DNA of 64,000 nt from Streptomyces asiaticus. GTDB taxonomy: Bacteria; Actinomycetota; Actinomycetes; Streptomycetales; Streptomycetaceae. Of this stretch, positions 34,650 through 43,262 are shown in pieces; the stretch's first letter is position 1; the number at the start of each line of letters is the position of its first letter. Location of the stretch: the NCBI RefSeq assembly GCF_018138715.1, contig NZ_JAGSHX010000006.1:496001-560000 (forward strand), written 5' to 3'. The position numbers and the translations under genes were made by a program. Under the pieces are notes generated by a model, which made no database searches, was not told where the DNA came from, and saw nothing but the letters and a program-made list of their open reading frames with translations.

Positions 34650-35792
34650 GTGGGCGCTGAGGGCAATGGGGGTACGGCGCGGGCCGATGTGGTGGTCCTG
34701 ACCGCGCTGGAGGTCGAGTACCGGGCGGTGCGCGCCCATCTGGAGGATCCGCGTCCGGTCCAGGCGGAGCGGGGTGCGCTGTTCGAGGTAGGCGTGTTCC
34801 GCGAGGGGTCCGAGGAGCGGACGGTCGCCATCCATATGACGGGCCCGGGGAATCCGGGTGCCGCGGCCTCGGTCGAGCGGGCGGCGGCGCTCTTCGCGCC
34901 CCGGGCGATGCTGTTCGTCGGGGTGGCGGGCGGCGTCAAGGATGTCGCGCTGGGCGATGTGGTGGCCGCCGACGCGGTGTACGACTACGAGACCGGCAAG
35001 GACACCGAGTCGGGGTTTCTGCCCCGGCAGAAGACCTATCAGCCGGCTTACGGGCTGGTGCAACTGGCCCGGCTGGTGGCCGCGGGCGACGCGTGGCAGC
35101 GGCGGATCCCCCCGGGAGACGACCCGACGCGCCCCCGCGCCCATGTCAAACCCCTCGCGGCGGGCGGCCGGGTGGTGGCGCACCACCGCTCGGACGTCGG
35201 GCTCAGGCTCGCGGCCAGTGCGGGTGACGCGCTCGCGGTGGACATGGAGGGCTTCGGCTTCCTCGCCGGCGCGTATGTCAACCAGCAGCTGGACGCGCTG
35301 GTGATCCGCGGCATCTCGGACCTGCTCGGCGACAAGGGCGAGGCACACGACGAACGCTGGCAGCCCGTGGCCTCCCGGCACGCGGCCGCCTACGCCTTCG
35401 AACTGATCGGCCGCATGCTGACGGCGGACCCTGCGGCGCCCCGACCACTCGCCCCCGATACGCGACCCCTCGCCGCCGGTGCACCGCCCGAGATCCCCCG
35501 GCGCCGCAGGCGGCTGACCATCCGTGACCTCGGCGTACTCGTGGACACCCTGCTGGCCGTGCCCGGCATGACCTCCCCCGCGCGCTGGCAGCAGCTGCTC
35601 GACGAACTGCCCACCGTCGGCACCGCGGTGGGCCGCCAGTCGGCGAGCCGCGCGGAGGCCCTGTCCCTGCTGCGCGTCTGCGAGGCGCGGCGGGCGATGG
35701 GCGAACTGGTGGAGGTGGTCGCGGTGCTCGCGCCGGACGATCCGGCGGCCGCCGAACTCGCCCGGCGCGTCGAGGCACTCGGATTGGAGTGA
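34650..35792 (+). CDS. Nucleoside-phosphorylase-fold effector with C-terminal effector-associated-like domain
   Basis: A 380-residue two-domain protein starting at a GTG after AGGGGGG. Residues about 10-255 are a nucleoside-phosphorylase/hydrolase fold: VVVLTALEVEYRAVRAHL, then LFVGVAGGVKDVALGDVVAAD, VDMEGFGFLAGAY and VIRGISDLLGDKGE, which carry the base- and ribose-binding residues (Glu in DMEG, Asp in SDL). Residues about 290-380 are helical (LGVLVDTLLAVPGMTSPARWQQLLDELP ... LRVCEARRAMGELVEVVAVLAPDDPAAAELARRVEAL) and resemble effector-associated domain EAD2, an adaptor that recruits effectors to conflict-system ATPases. Cleaving nucleosides or NAD-like nucleotides after triggering is the inferred role. 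Housekeeping nucleoside salvage is less likely because of the adaptor. Confidence 0.75.
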   Translation: MGAEGNGGTARADVVVLTALEVEYRAVRAHLEDPRPVQAERGALFEVGVFREGSEERTVAIHMTGPGNPGAAASVERAAALFAPRAMLFVGVAGGVKDVALGDVVAADAVYDYETGKDTESGFLPRQKTYQPAYGLVQLARLVAAGDAWQRRIPPGDDPTRPRAHVKPLAAGGRVVAHHRSDVGLRLAASAGDALAVDMEGFGFLAGAYVNQQLDALVIRGISDLLGDKGEAHDERWQPVASRHAAAYAFELIGRMLTADPAAPRPLAPDTRPLAAGAPPEIPRRRRRLTIRDLGVLVDTLLAVPGMTSPARWQQLLDELPTVGTAVGRQSASRAEALSLLRVCEARRAMGELVEVVAVLAPDDPAAAELARRVEALGLE

Positions 35793-36175
35793 CCCTCCTC
35801 ACCCTCCCGACCCCGCGGGGGAGTGCCCCGGGCCGCCCTCCCCGCACCCGCTCTGCGCCACCCCGGTACGGCGTCCCCCACCCGAGCTCAGCGGAACCGT
35901 CCAGGTGGGCCCCTGAGGAGGACGGCCCTCCGCCTCGCGGTCACCGCGGGCGCGGGCTCCCCGGTCCACCGCCGGGAGGTGTCCCGGCCGCGGCGGGGCC
36001 CGCCCCGGGCGCGGGGGACGGTGCCACCGACATACTCGCGATGGGTGTCACGAGAGGCTCCCGGGGCATACAAGTTGTCCCGGAGTCCGGGCGGGTGGTA
36101 TCCGCGTGTGGCAGGGTCTCCGGCGGGATCATCGGCGGCGGGGACCGATGATGCGGCCTCGGGGGAGGGCACGGC
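35793..36175. other. 383-bp non-coding gap before the VMAP-MoxR-vWA operon
   Basis: No open frame here has codon bias or a ribosome site that supports a gene. GC-rich imperfect hairpins lie near 35813-35835 and 35960-36020. TTGTCC (36075-36080) and TATCCG (36099-36104), 18 bp apart, are a weak promoter candidate about 70 bp before the VMAP start. The gap suggests the operon is transcribed on its own rather than from the phosphorylase gene. Confidence 0.4.
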
Positions 36176-37672
36176 ATGGCGGCCATGGGGGAAGGTGGCC
36201 TGAAATCGGTGGGCAGCCTCGTCACGGCGTTGAAGGAGTTCCGCTGTCTGACGGATCCGGATCTGCGCGCGCTGTGTCTGGATCTGGTCGCCATGGAGCT
36301 GGAGATGACCAGCGTCCCCGTGCGCGCCCACCGGGTGACCGACTACTTCCTGGTGGAGCTGGCCCGCGAATGCCTGGAAAACGTGCGGATCATGCACGCG
36401 CTACGCGCGTCCCTCGCGGTGATGGCGGCGGCGGACGAGGACGCGATCAAGCGGCTCGACTCGGTCATGGAGCAGATGACGGCCCGTCCGGCGCTGCCCG
36501 AGACCGCCGTCGCGAAGCTGCGGTCGCTGCTGGAGGAGCTGGAGATCGAGCAGCTGGGCCAGTTGTGCCGTGCGGCGGCGGGCCCGTTGCAGGACGTCCC
36601 CGCGGTCACCGGCCCCTGGCACGCCTTCGAGGTGCTCAGCCGGATGAACGCGCAGCCGGGCGGGCTGCCGCCGCAGCTCGCCCTGGTGGAGTACCTCGCG
36701 GCGGCGGCGCGTCCGTTGCAGAGGGCCGACGCGCTGCGCGAATGGGCCGATGAGCAGGCCCGGGAGCTGGGCCTGACGCCCCAGCTGCGGTCGCTGCGGC
36801 AGCAGGTGGGGCATGCCGCCCCGGCCGGTCCGGTGGACGCCTATCTGGTGATCCGGCTGCTGCCGCGGGAGGAGGCCGGGTGTTACGAGCTCTCGTCCTG
36901 GCACCAGTACGACCCCACCGGCTGGCATCCGGTCCGCGGGCCGGTCACCCAGGTCACCGCGGAGACCGCGGAGCGGGCGGTCCAGACGCTGGTGTACCGG
37001 GCGGCCGAGGAGTGGGACGACGCCCGGGCGATCCACATCGAGTTCATGCTCGGCCCGGATGACCTGAATCTGCCGGTCCACCGCTGGCGTCTGGAGCTCG
37101 ACAGCGAGCTGCCCATCCCGCTGTACATGGACCATCCGGTGGTCGTACGGAGCCTGGAGCGCAGCTGGACCAGGCGCTGGCACCGGGAGTGGAAGCACCG
37201 TTGGAACCGCTTCGACCAGCAGCCCGAGCGCGCCAAGCAGCTCGTCGTGGGCGGCGAGAACCCGGACAGCCCGCGCTCCGGCGACCCCACCGCGCTGCTG
37301 GCCCGGCTCAAGGCCGATCCGCGGGTGGTCGCCCTGGTCCTGACCTCGCCCCCGGGCGTCACCCCCGAGGGCACCTCGGAGGCGCTGACCGCCTGGCGGG
37401 CCGGGATTCCGGTGGTCGCCTGGGACGGCCGGGCGACCCGGGACCCCTGCTTCGTCCAGCAGCTGGGACAAAAACAGGCCGACGCCAGCGGGAACCTGGC
37501 ACGGCTCCGCGAAGCCGTGACAGAGTTACGTCTGGACGCCCATACGATCGACTCCGCGGAGCGGGAGCATCACCTGGGGCAACATGTGGTGCTCGTTTGG
37601 GACGACCCGACCCGTCCCGTGGAGCCGGCTGGGCGCATGACGGGGCCGGACGAGGGGGTGGGTGGTCGATGA
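36176..37672 (+). CDS. VMAP-like protein (vWA-MoxR-associated)
   Basis: A 498-residue protein; ATG at 36176 has GGAGGG six bases upstream. The N-terminal 110 residues are helical (LVTALKEFRCLTDPDLRALCLDLVAMELE), like an effector-associated adaptor. A middle helical part follows, then a C-terminal domain with DAYLVIRLLPREEAGCYELSSWHQYDPTGW, ARAIHIEFMLGPDDLNLPVHRWRLE and QHVVLVWDDP, typical of the VMAP C-terminal domain. VMAP links the MoxR ATPase and vWA protein in ternary conflict systems. Its stop overlaps the MoxR start by ATGA. Codon 451 is TTA, so expression should depend on bldA. Confidence 0.8.
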   Translation: MAAMGEGGLKSVGSLVTALKEFRCLTDPDLRALCLDLVAMELEMTSVPVRAHRVTDYFLVELARECLENVRIMHALRASLAVMAAADEDAIKRLDSVMEQMTARPALPETAVAKLRSLLEELEIEQLGQLCRAAAGPLQDVPAVTGPWHAFEVLSRMNAQPGGLPPQLALVEYLAAAARPLQRADALREWADEQARELGLTPQLRSLRQQVGHAAPAGPVDAYLVIRLLPREEAGCYELSSWHQYDPTGWHPVRGPVTQVTAETAERAVQTLVYRAAEEWDDARAIHIEFMLGPDDLNLPVHRWRLELDSELPIPLYMDHPVVVRSLERSWTRRWHREWKHRWNRFDQQPERAKQLVVGGENPDSPRSGDPTALLARLKADPRVVALVLTSPPGVTPEGTSEALTAWRAGIPVVAWDGRATRDPCFVQQLGQKQADASGNLARLREAVTELRLDAHTIDSAEREHHLGQHVVLVWDDPTRPVEPAGRMTGPDEGVGGR

Positions 37673-38853
37673 GCGACGAGGAGCCTGCGCGGCGCCACAA
37701 CGGACGGATCCACCAGGATTCCGGTTCCGCCCCGGCCGCTCTGCCGTCCGGGATACCGCGCCCCTGGTGGATCTACCAGGGCACCGGGCGCCCGCTGCAC
37801 GACGTGAGCCTGGAGGAGATCCTTCCGCCGCCGCCCCCGTGGCGCGCCTTCGGCGGGGTCTCGGCCTGCCCGGTCGAGGGCAACAGCCGGTCCGGCGCGT
37901 TATCGGACGCGGACGACGACGCCCCCACCGAGCCCCCGGCGCCGCCGGAGGACGAGCAGGACACCGCCCGGCGGCTGGGCGCGACCCCCCTGGGCGTGCG
38001 CTCCGATCCGGAGGAGGCGGACCTCGTCAACGCGGCGCTGATCCTCAGGCGTCCCCTTCTGGTGACCGGCCGCCCGGGCACCGGCAAGTCCACGCTGGCG
38101 TACCGCATCAGCCGGGAGTTGGGCCTGGGCCGGGTGCTGCGCTGGCCGATCACCACGCGTTCGACCCTGCGGTCCGGGCTTTACGGCTACGATGCCGTCG
38201 GCCGTGTGCACGCCGCCGCGGCCGGCCAGGCGTCGGAGGGGGACACGCACGAACCCGGACCGGAGGACATCGGCGACTTCCTCCAACTCGGGCCGCTGGG
38301 CACGGCGATGCTCCCGCACCGCCTGCCGCGCGTCCTGCTCATCGACGAATTCGACAAGAGCGATATCGATCTGCCCAATGACCTCCTCGACATCTTCGAG
38401 GCCGGCGAGTACTCCATTCCGGAACTGGTGCGCATCCGCAGACGCCGCCCGGCCGTATCGGTCCTCACCGACGACCCTGAGCGCAGTACCGTCATCGCCT
38501 CGGGGCGGGTGCGCTGCCGCGCCTTCCCCGTCGTCGTCATCACCAGCAACGGCGAGCGGGAGTTCCCGCCCGCGTTCCTGCGGCGCTGTCTCCAGCTGCG
38601 GCTGCCCGACCCGGACGCGGACCGGCTCGCCGCGATCGTGGCCGCGCATCTGGGGCGGGCCGACGATCCGCGTGCGCGGGAGCTGATCCAGATGTTCGTC
38701 GAGCGCAGCGAGCGCGAAGGCGGCCTCGCCGCCGACCAGTTGCTCAACGCGGTGTATCTGGTGACGTCCCAGTCACATGTTCCGGGGCCCGAGTGGGAGG
38801 AGCTACTGCAGGCCGTCTGGCACCGGCTGGACAGCGCAGCGGGCTCGACATGA
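37669..38853 (+). CDS. MoxR-type AAA+ ATPase
   Basis: A 394-residue ATPase. The first 110 residues are Pro-rich and variable (HDVSLEEILPPPPPWRAFGG). The AAA+ core has Walker A GRPGTGKS at 134-141, Walker B VLLIDEFDK with Asp-Glu near 226-227, sensor-1 VVITSNGEREFPPAFLRRC with Asn and the Arg finger, and a lid helix. MoxR proteins remodel partner proteins carrying vWA domains; here the partner is encoded directly after with an ATGA overlap. Codon 78 is TTA. The gene cannot be read as a general RavA/MoxR chaperone because it is locked between VMAP and vWA genes. Confidence 0.9.
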   Translation: MSDEEPARRHNGRIHQDSGSAPAALPSGIPRPWWIYQGTGRPLHDVSLEEILPPPPPWRAFGGVSACPVEGNSRSGALSDADDDAPTEPPAPPEDEQDTARRLGATPLGVRSDPEEADLVNAALILRRPLLVTGRPGTGKSTLAYRISRELGLGRVLRWPITTRSTLRSGLYGYDAVGRVHAAAAGQASEGDTHEPGPEDIGDFLQLGPLGTAMLPHRLPRVLLIDEFDKSDIDLPNDLLDIFEAGEYSIPELVRIRRRRPAVSVLTDDPERSTVIASGRVRCRAFPVVVITSNGEREFPPAFLRRCLQLRLPDPDADRLAAIVAAHLGRADDPRARELIQMFVERSEREGGLAADQLLNAVYLVTSQSHVPGPEWEELLQAVWHRLDSAAGST

Positions 38854-41800
38854 CACACGACCCAGGCGGCAGGTCCGCCGGGCCGGGCCCACAAGTCCTC
38901 GACTGGCGGCAGCTCGCCGACGCCCTGTGGCTGGCGGTCTGCAAGGCCGAGACGGACCGTGGCCCCGGACCGCCGGCCCCCGGCCCCCTCCCCGGGGCAC
39001 CGGAGGCGGACGCCCCGCCGCCCGGCGACGGGCCGTCGGACGAGCCGTGGCAGGACCGGCAGGGGGAGCGCCCCGCGTCCGGCCCCGAGGCGGCGCCCGC
39101 GGTGTCGGAACCGCCGCTCCCCGCGGAGCTGGTCGGCGTCTCCGCGCCGCCCGGCGAGGCGGAGCCGGCGACCGTCGCGGAGGTCTTCGTGCCGGTGCGC
39201 CGGCCGTCCCCCGACGGGCCGCCGCTGCCCGAGCGCGCTCTGTCCCGGGCGCTGCGGCCGCTCAAGCGCACCGCTCCCTCGCCGGTGGAGACGGAGGTCG
39301 ACGAGGAGGCCACAGCCGAGCGCGCGGCGCGCGAGGGGCTGTGGGTGCCCGACCTGGTGCCCGTGCGCGAGCGCTGGATGGACGCCGTCCTGGTGGTGGA
39401 CTGCGGCAGTTCGATGGTGGTGTGGCGGCGGACGGCCGCGCATCTGGTCACCGTGTTGCAACGCACCGGCGCCTTCCGGGATGTGCGGGTGCACCGGATG
39501 AACACCGACCATCCGTTATCCGCCGAGGACCGGTCGCCGGTGGCCGGGATGCCGCCGCGCGGCAAGCGGACGGTGCTGGTGCTGACCGACGGCATCGGCG
39601 CGGCCTGGGCCGATGAGAGCGCCCGGCGCGCGCTGGCCGGCTGGGCGCGGCACGCGTCGGTCGCGGTGCTGCACGTCTTACAGCAGGGCCGCTGGCACCA
39701 CACCGGGGTGGCCCCGGAGCGGGTGCGGGTGCGGGTGCCCGGACCTGGCGCGCCCAACGGCACCTGGCGGCGGGCGGACGGCGGTTCCTGGCCGGGCGGC
39801 GCGCCGCCGGTCCCGGTGCTGGAGCTGGACGCGCGGTGGATGGCCAACTGGGCGCGGCTGGTGGCCCGTCCGTCGGCGCGCGGCGAGGACACGATGGCGC
39901 TGCTGCCCGGGGTGCCCGCCGAGCGCTGGGACCCCGAACCGGAACCGAGCGCCTGGGACCGCGTCTTCCGGTTCCGCGCCACCGCCTCGCCGGGCGCCTT
40001 CCGGCTGGCGTCCCGACTGGCCGCCGCCCCGTTGAACATTCCCGTGATGGAGTTCGTGCAGGGCATCCACCAGCCGGAGGGCAGCCCGGGCGATCTGGCC
40101 GAGGTGCTGCTGGGCGGGCTGCTGCGCAAGGTGGGGGCCGCCGACCCGCTGGACGAGACGGGTATCGGCTACGAGTTCCACGACGGGGTGCGCGAACTGC
40201 TGCTGTCCGCCGGGATGCGGGACGAGTCGCTGTACATCCTCGGCAGCGTCCTGGACCGGCTGGGCCGACGCTGGAAACCGCTGCTGATGCTGCGGGATCT
40301 GCTCAACCACCCCTCGGGCTCGGTGGGGAACCTGCCCAGGACGGAGCGGCTGCTGCCGTACATCCGCCTTCAGGAGCAGGTCTACCAGGCGCTTTCCGGG
40401 CCCTACCTGGAAGGTGCGCGCTCCTTTCGCGCCCTTGTCCTGGCCCATCAGGCGCTCGCCCGCTCGGGGGAAAGCCCGTCCGATCCAGTTGAAGACGCAT
40501 CACACAGGGGAAAATATGTGGTCTCCGAAACGGTTGCGGCCATGACTGACTCCACCACTCCCCGAACAACAGACCCGCTGTCCCAGGCCGACGATTCACC
40601 ATCCCCGCCGGAGCACGGCACGCCGGGCTCGGCGGGGGAGCCATTGAGAGGAACATTCGTGTCCGTGACCGCTGCCCGGACCCTGCCCACCGTGGAGGAG
40701 CGCCAGCCCGGGGAACCCCCGTCCATCTGGGGAAATGTACCGCCCCGGAACAACAACTTCACCGGGCGGCAGACGTTGCTCGACACTCTCCACGAACGGC
40801 TGAGGAGCGAGGGCACGGCCGCCGTGCTGCCCGAGGCCCTGCACGGGCTCGGCGGGGTGGGCAAGTCACAGATCGCCCTGGAGTACGTCCATCAGCACGC
40901 CGGCGACTACGACGCGGTGTGGTGGATCCCGGCCGAGCGCCCCGAGCAGATCCGCCAGGCGCTGGTCCAGCTCGCCGACCGGCTCGGGCTGCACGCGGGC
41001 ATGGAGGCCAACACGGCCGTGCCCAGCGTCCTCGACGCGCTCCGCACCGGACGCCCGTGCCGCAACTGGCTGCTGGTCTTCGACAACGCCGAGGAGCTGG
41101 AGACGGTTCGGCCGTTCTTCCCCGCGGGCGGGCCGGGCCGGATCCTGGTCACCTCGAGGAACGCCCAGTGGTCGCGCGCCGCCCGCACCGTCGAAGTGGA
41201 CGTCTTCGAGCGGGAGGAGAGCATCGAGCTGCTGCGCCGCCGGGGGCCGGAGCTGCCGCGCGAACAGGCGGACCGGGTCGCCGACGCCCTGGGGGACCTT
41301 CCGCTGGCCATCGAGCAGGCGGCCGCGTGGCTCACCGAGACGGGGATGCCGGTCGACGAGTATCTCCAGGTCTTCGAGGACGAGCGGGCCGATGTCTCCA
41401 CCCGCCGCAATGAACTGCTGGCGGCGGGCGTTCCGGTGGACTACCCCGAACCGGTCGCCGCCGCCTGGAACATGTCGCTGCGTCGGCTGGCCGAAACCCA
41501 TCCCGGTGCCATCCAGCTCCTCCAGATGTGCTCGTTCTTCGCGCCCGAGCCGATCTCCCGGCGGCTCTTCTCCGGCGTGCGCGGGGTGTCCCTCTCCCCC
41601 GAGCTCTCGGAGGTGCTGCAGGACCCGATCAAGCTCGGTCATGCGATCCGTGAGATCAACCGCTACGCCCTGATCAAGATCAATCACCGCAGCAACACGA
41701 TCGAGATGCACCGGCTGGTGCAGGCCGTGCTGATCGGCCAGATGTCCACGCAGCAGCAGGCGGACATGCGGCACAGCGCCCATGTGCTGCTGGCCGTCGG

Positions 41801-43217
41801 CGACCCCAACGACGTGACTCCCGCCAACTGGGGGCGGTACGCCGACCTCCTCTCCCATGTCCGGGCGTCGCGCGCGATGGAGTGCGACGACAAATGGGTG
41901 CGGCAGATGGTGCGGAACCTGGTCCGCTTCCTCTTCATCTGGGGGGACCACGAGGGCGCGCTGGAGCTCGGCAACCAGGTGCGGCGGCAGTGGGTGGAAA
42001 CGCTCGGTGAGGACAGCGCGGAGACGCTGGCGGTCTCCCGGACCCTGGGCCATGCCCTGACCGTGCTCGGCCACTTCAAGGAGGCCCGGGAGCTCAACCG
42101 CCGGACGCTGGAGCTCCAGCGCGCCAAGGACGGTGACGACCACGAGAACACCCTGGTGACTCAGGGCGCGGTCGCCGTCGACACCCGCTACCAGGGCGAC
42201 TACGCGCGCTACGTGGAGCTGGAGAAGGATCGCTGGACCAGGACCCTGCGGCTCTTCGGGGACGAGGACCCGTACTCCATCGGCGCGGTGAACGACTACG
42301 CCCTGGCGCTGCGCGCGGTGGGGGACTACGAACGCGCCCGGCAGCTGGACGAGGGCGCCCGGCGCACCGCCGGTCTGGTGCTCGGCGAGGACGCCCTGCT
42401 CACCATTCTGGTGGAGGCCAACCTCAGCATCGACGTCCGCGAGGGCGGGGACTACCTGGCCGCCCGCGACATGCTGGAGCAGACCTGTGCCCGCGCCCGT
42501 CAATCGCTCCCGCCGAACGCGCCCATCGGGGTCTTCGCCCTGCGCAACCTCGCCGTGGCGCGTCGTAAGGCGGGCGACCACGAGGGCGCCCTGGACCTCA
42601 GCCGGGAGGTGCTGGAGCGCTACCGGCTGCGCTACACCGAGCCCAACCTCCACATCACCATCACGGCCCTGGCCCTCTCGATGGATCTGCGGCAGACCGC
42701 CGATCTGGAGGGCGCCCGTGAGCTGGGCCGCAAATGCCTCGACGAGATGCGCGTCCTGCTGGGGGAACGGCATCCGGCGACCCTGGGCGCGGCGACCGAC
42801 CTCGCCGTGACGCTGCGGCTGCTGGGCGAGACGGATGAGGCGCTCGCGCTGAACAAGGAGACGCTGCCGGTGCTCGTCGAGCGGCTGGCAGCCGACCACC
42901 CCACGGCGCTGGCCTGTGCCATCCACATGGCCAGCGACCACTACACCCTCGCGGACTACCAGGAGGCCCACGACCTGGACACCGCGACCCTGGCGGCCTG
43001 CCGGTCCCGGCTCGGTGAGGACCATCCCACCACGCTCGCGTGTGCGGTCAATCTGTCGGGGGATCTGCGCGCGCTGGGCGAGGGCAGGCGGGCGGAGGAG
43101 CTGCACCAGGACGCGCTCGGCCGGCTGCGCCGGGTGCTGACGGCCAACCACCCGGCGACGGTCGCGGCGGCCCGGGGCATCCGGGCGGACTGCGATGTGG
43201 AGGCGATCTCCATCTGA
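38850..43217 (+). CDS. vWA-NB-ARC-TPR protein (SAV_2336-like N-terminus, FxsT-like C-terminus)
   Basis: A 1455-residue fusion, translationally coupled to MoxR by ATGA. Residues about 175-340 are a vWA domain of the SAV_2336 type (DAVLVVDCGSSMVVWRRTA has a weakened MIDAS; VLVLTDGIGAAWADESARR follows). Residues about 350-560 are helical. A linker at 560-625 is Ser/Pro/Thr-rich and less GC-biased. From PPSIWGNVPPRNNNFTGRQ (about 625) comes an NB-ARC STAND NTPase with P-loop GLGGVGKSQ near 670, WLLVFDNAE as Walker B and LPLAIEQAAAWL. Residues about 1025-1440 are TPR units of the GE.HPATL..A..LA type. The second half resembles the TPR protein of FxSxx-COOH RiPP systems. Codons 223 and 277 are TTA. 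It is probably the sensor hub that activates the island. Confidence 0.85.
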   Translation: MTHDPGGRSAGPGPQVLDWRQLADALWLAVCKAETDRGPGPPAPGPLPGAPEADAPPPGDGPSDEPWQDRQGERPASGPEAAPAVSEPPLPAELVGVSAPPGEAEPATVAEVFVPVRRPSPDGPPLPERALSRALRPLKRTAPSPVETEVDEEATAERAAREGLWVPDLVPVRERWMDAVLVVDCGSSMVVWRRTAAHLVTVLQRTGAFRDVRVHRMNTDHPLSAEDRSPVAGMPPRGKRTVLVLTDGIGAAWADESARRALAGWARHASVAVLHVLQQGRWHHTGVAPERVRVRVPGPGAPNGTWRRADGGSWPGGAPPVPVLELDARWMANWARLVARPSARGEDTMALLPGVPAERWDPEPEPSAWDRVFRFRATASPGAFRLASRLAAAPLNIPVMEFVQGIHQPEGSPGDLAEVLLGGLLRKVGAADPLDETGIGYEFHDGVRELLLSAGMRDESLYILGSVLDRLGRRWKPLLMLRDLLNHPSGSVGNLPRTERLLPYIRLQEQVYQALSGPYLEGARSFRALVLAHQALARSGESPSDPVEDASHRGKYVVSETVAAMTDSTTPRTTDPLSQADDSPSPPEHGTPGSAGEPLRGTFVSVTAARTLPTVEERQPGEPPSIWGNVPPRNNNFTGRQTLLDTLHERLRSEGTAAVLPEALHGLGGVGKSQIALEYVHQHAGDYDAVWWIPAERPEQIRQALVQLADRLGLHAGMEANTAVPSVLDALRTGRPCRNWLLVFDNAEELETVRPFFPAGGPGRILVTSRNAQWSRAARTVEVDVFEREESIELLRRRGPELPREQADRVADALGDLPLAIEQAAAWLTETGMPVDEYLQVFEDERADVSTRRNELLAAGVPVDYPEPVAAAWNMSLRRLAETHPGAIQLLQMCSFFAPEPISRRLFSGVRGVSLSPELSEVLQDPIKLGHAIREINRYALIKINHRSNTIEMHRLVQAVLIGQMSTQQQADMRHSAHVLLAVGDPNDVTPANWGRYADLLSHVRASRAMECDDKWVRQMVRNLVRFLFIWGDHEGALELGNQVRRQWVETLGEDSAETLAVSRTLGHALTVLGHFKEARELNRRTLELQRAKDGDDHENTLVTQGAVAVDTRYQGDYARYVELEKDRWTRTLRLFGDEDPYSIGAVNDYALALRAVGDYERARQLDEGARRTAGLVLGEDALLTILVEANLSIDVREGGDYLAARDMLEQTCARARQSLPPNAPIGVFALRNLAVARRKAGDHEGALDLSREVLERYRLRYTEPNLHITITALALSMDLRQTADLEGARELGRKCLDEMRVLLGERHPATLGAATDLAVTLRLLGETDEALALNKETLPVLVERLAADHPTALACAIHMASDHYTLADYQEAHDLDTATLAACRSRLGEDHPTTLACAVNLSGDLRALGEGRRAEELHQDALGRLRRVLTANHPATVAAARGIRADCDVEAISI

Positions 43218-43262
43218 GCCGCCGTCCGGGGCTCCGTTCGCGGGGCCCGCGCCGCGCGCGGT

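Noticed and set aside
40866..43151. A 761-codon - strand frame opposite the NB-ARC-TPR gene
   Set aside because: It mirrors the real TPR gene in a GC-rich context; no motif or ribosome site supports it.
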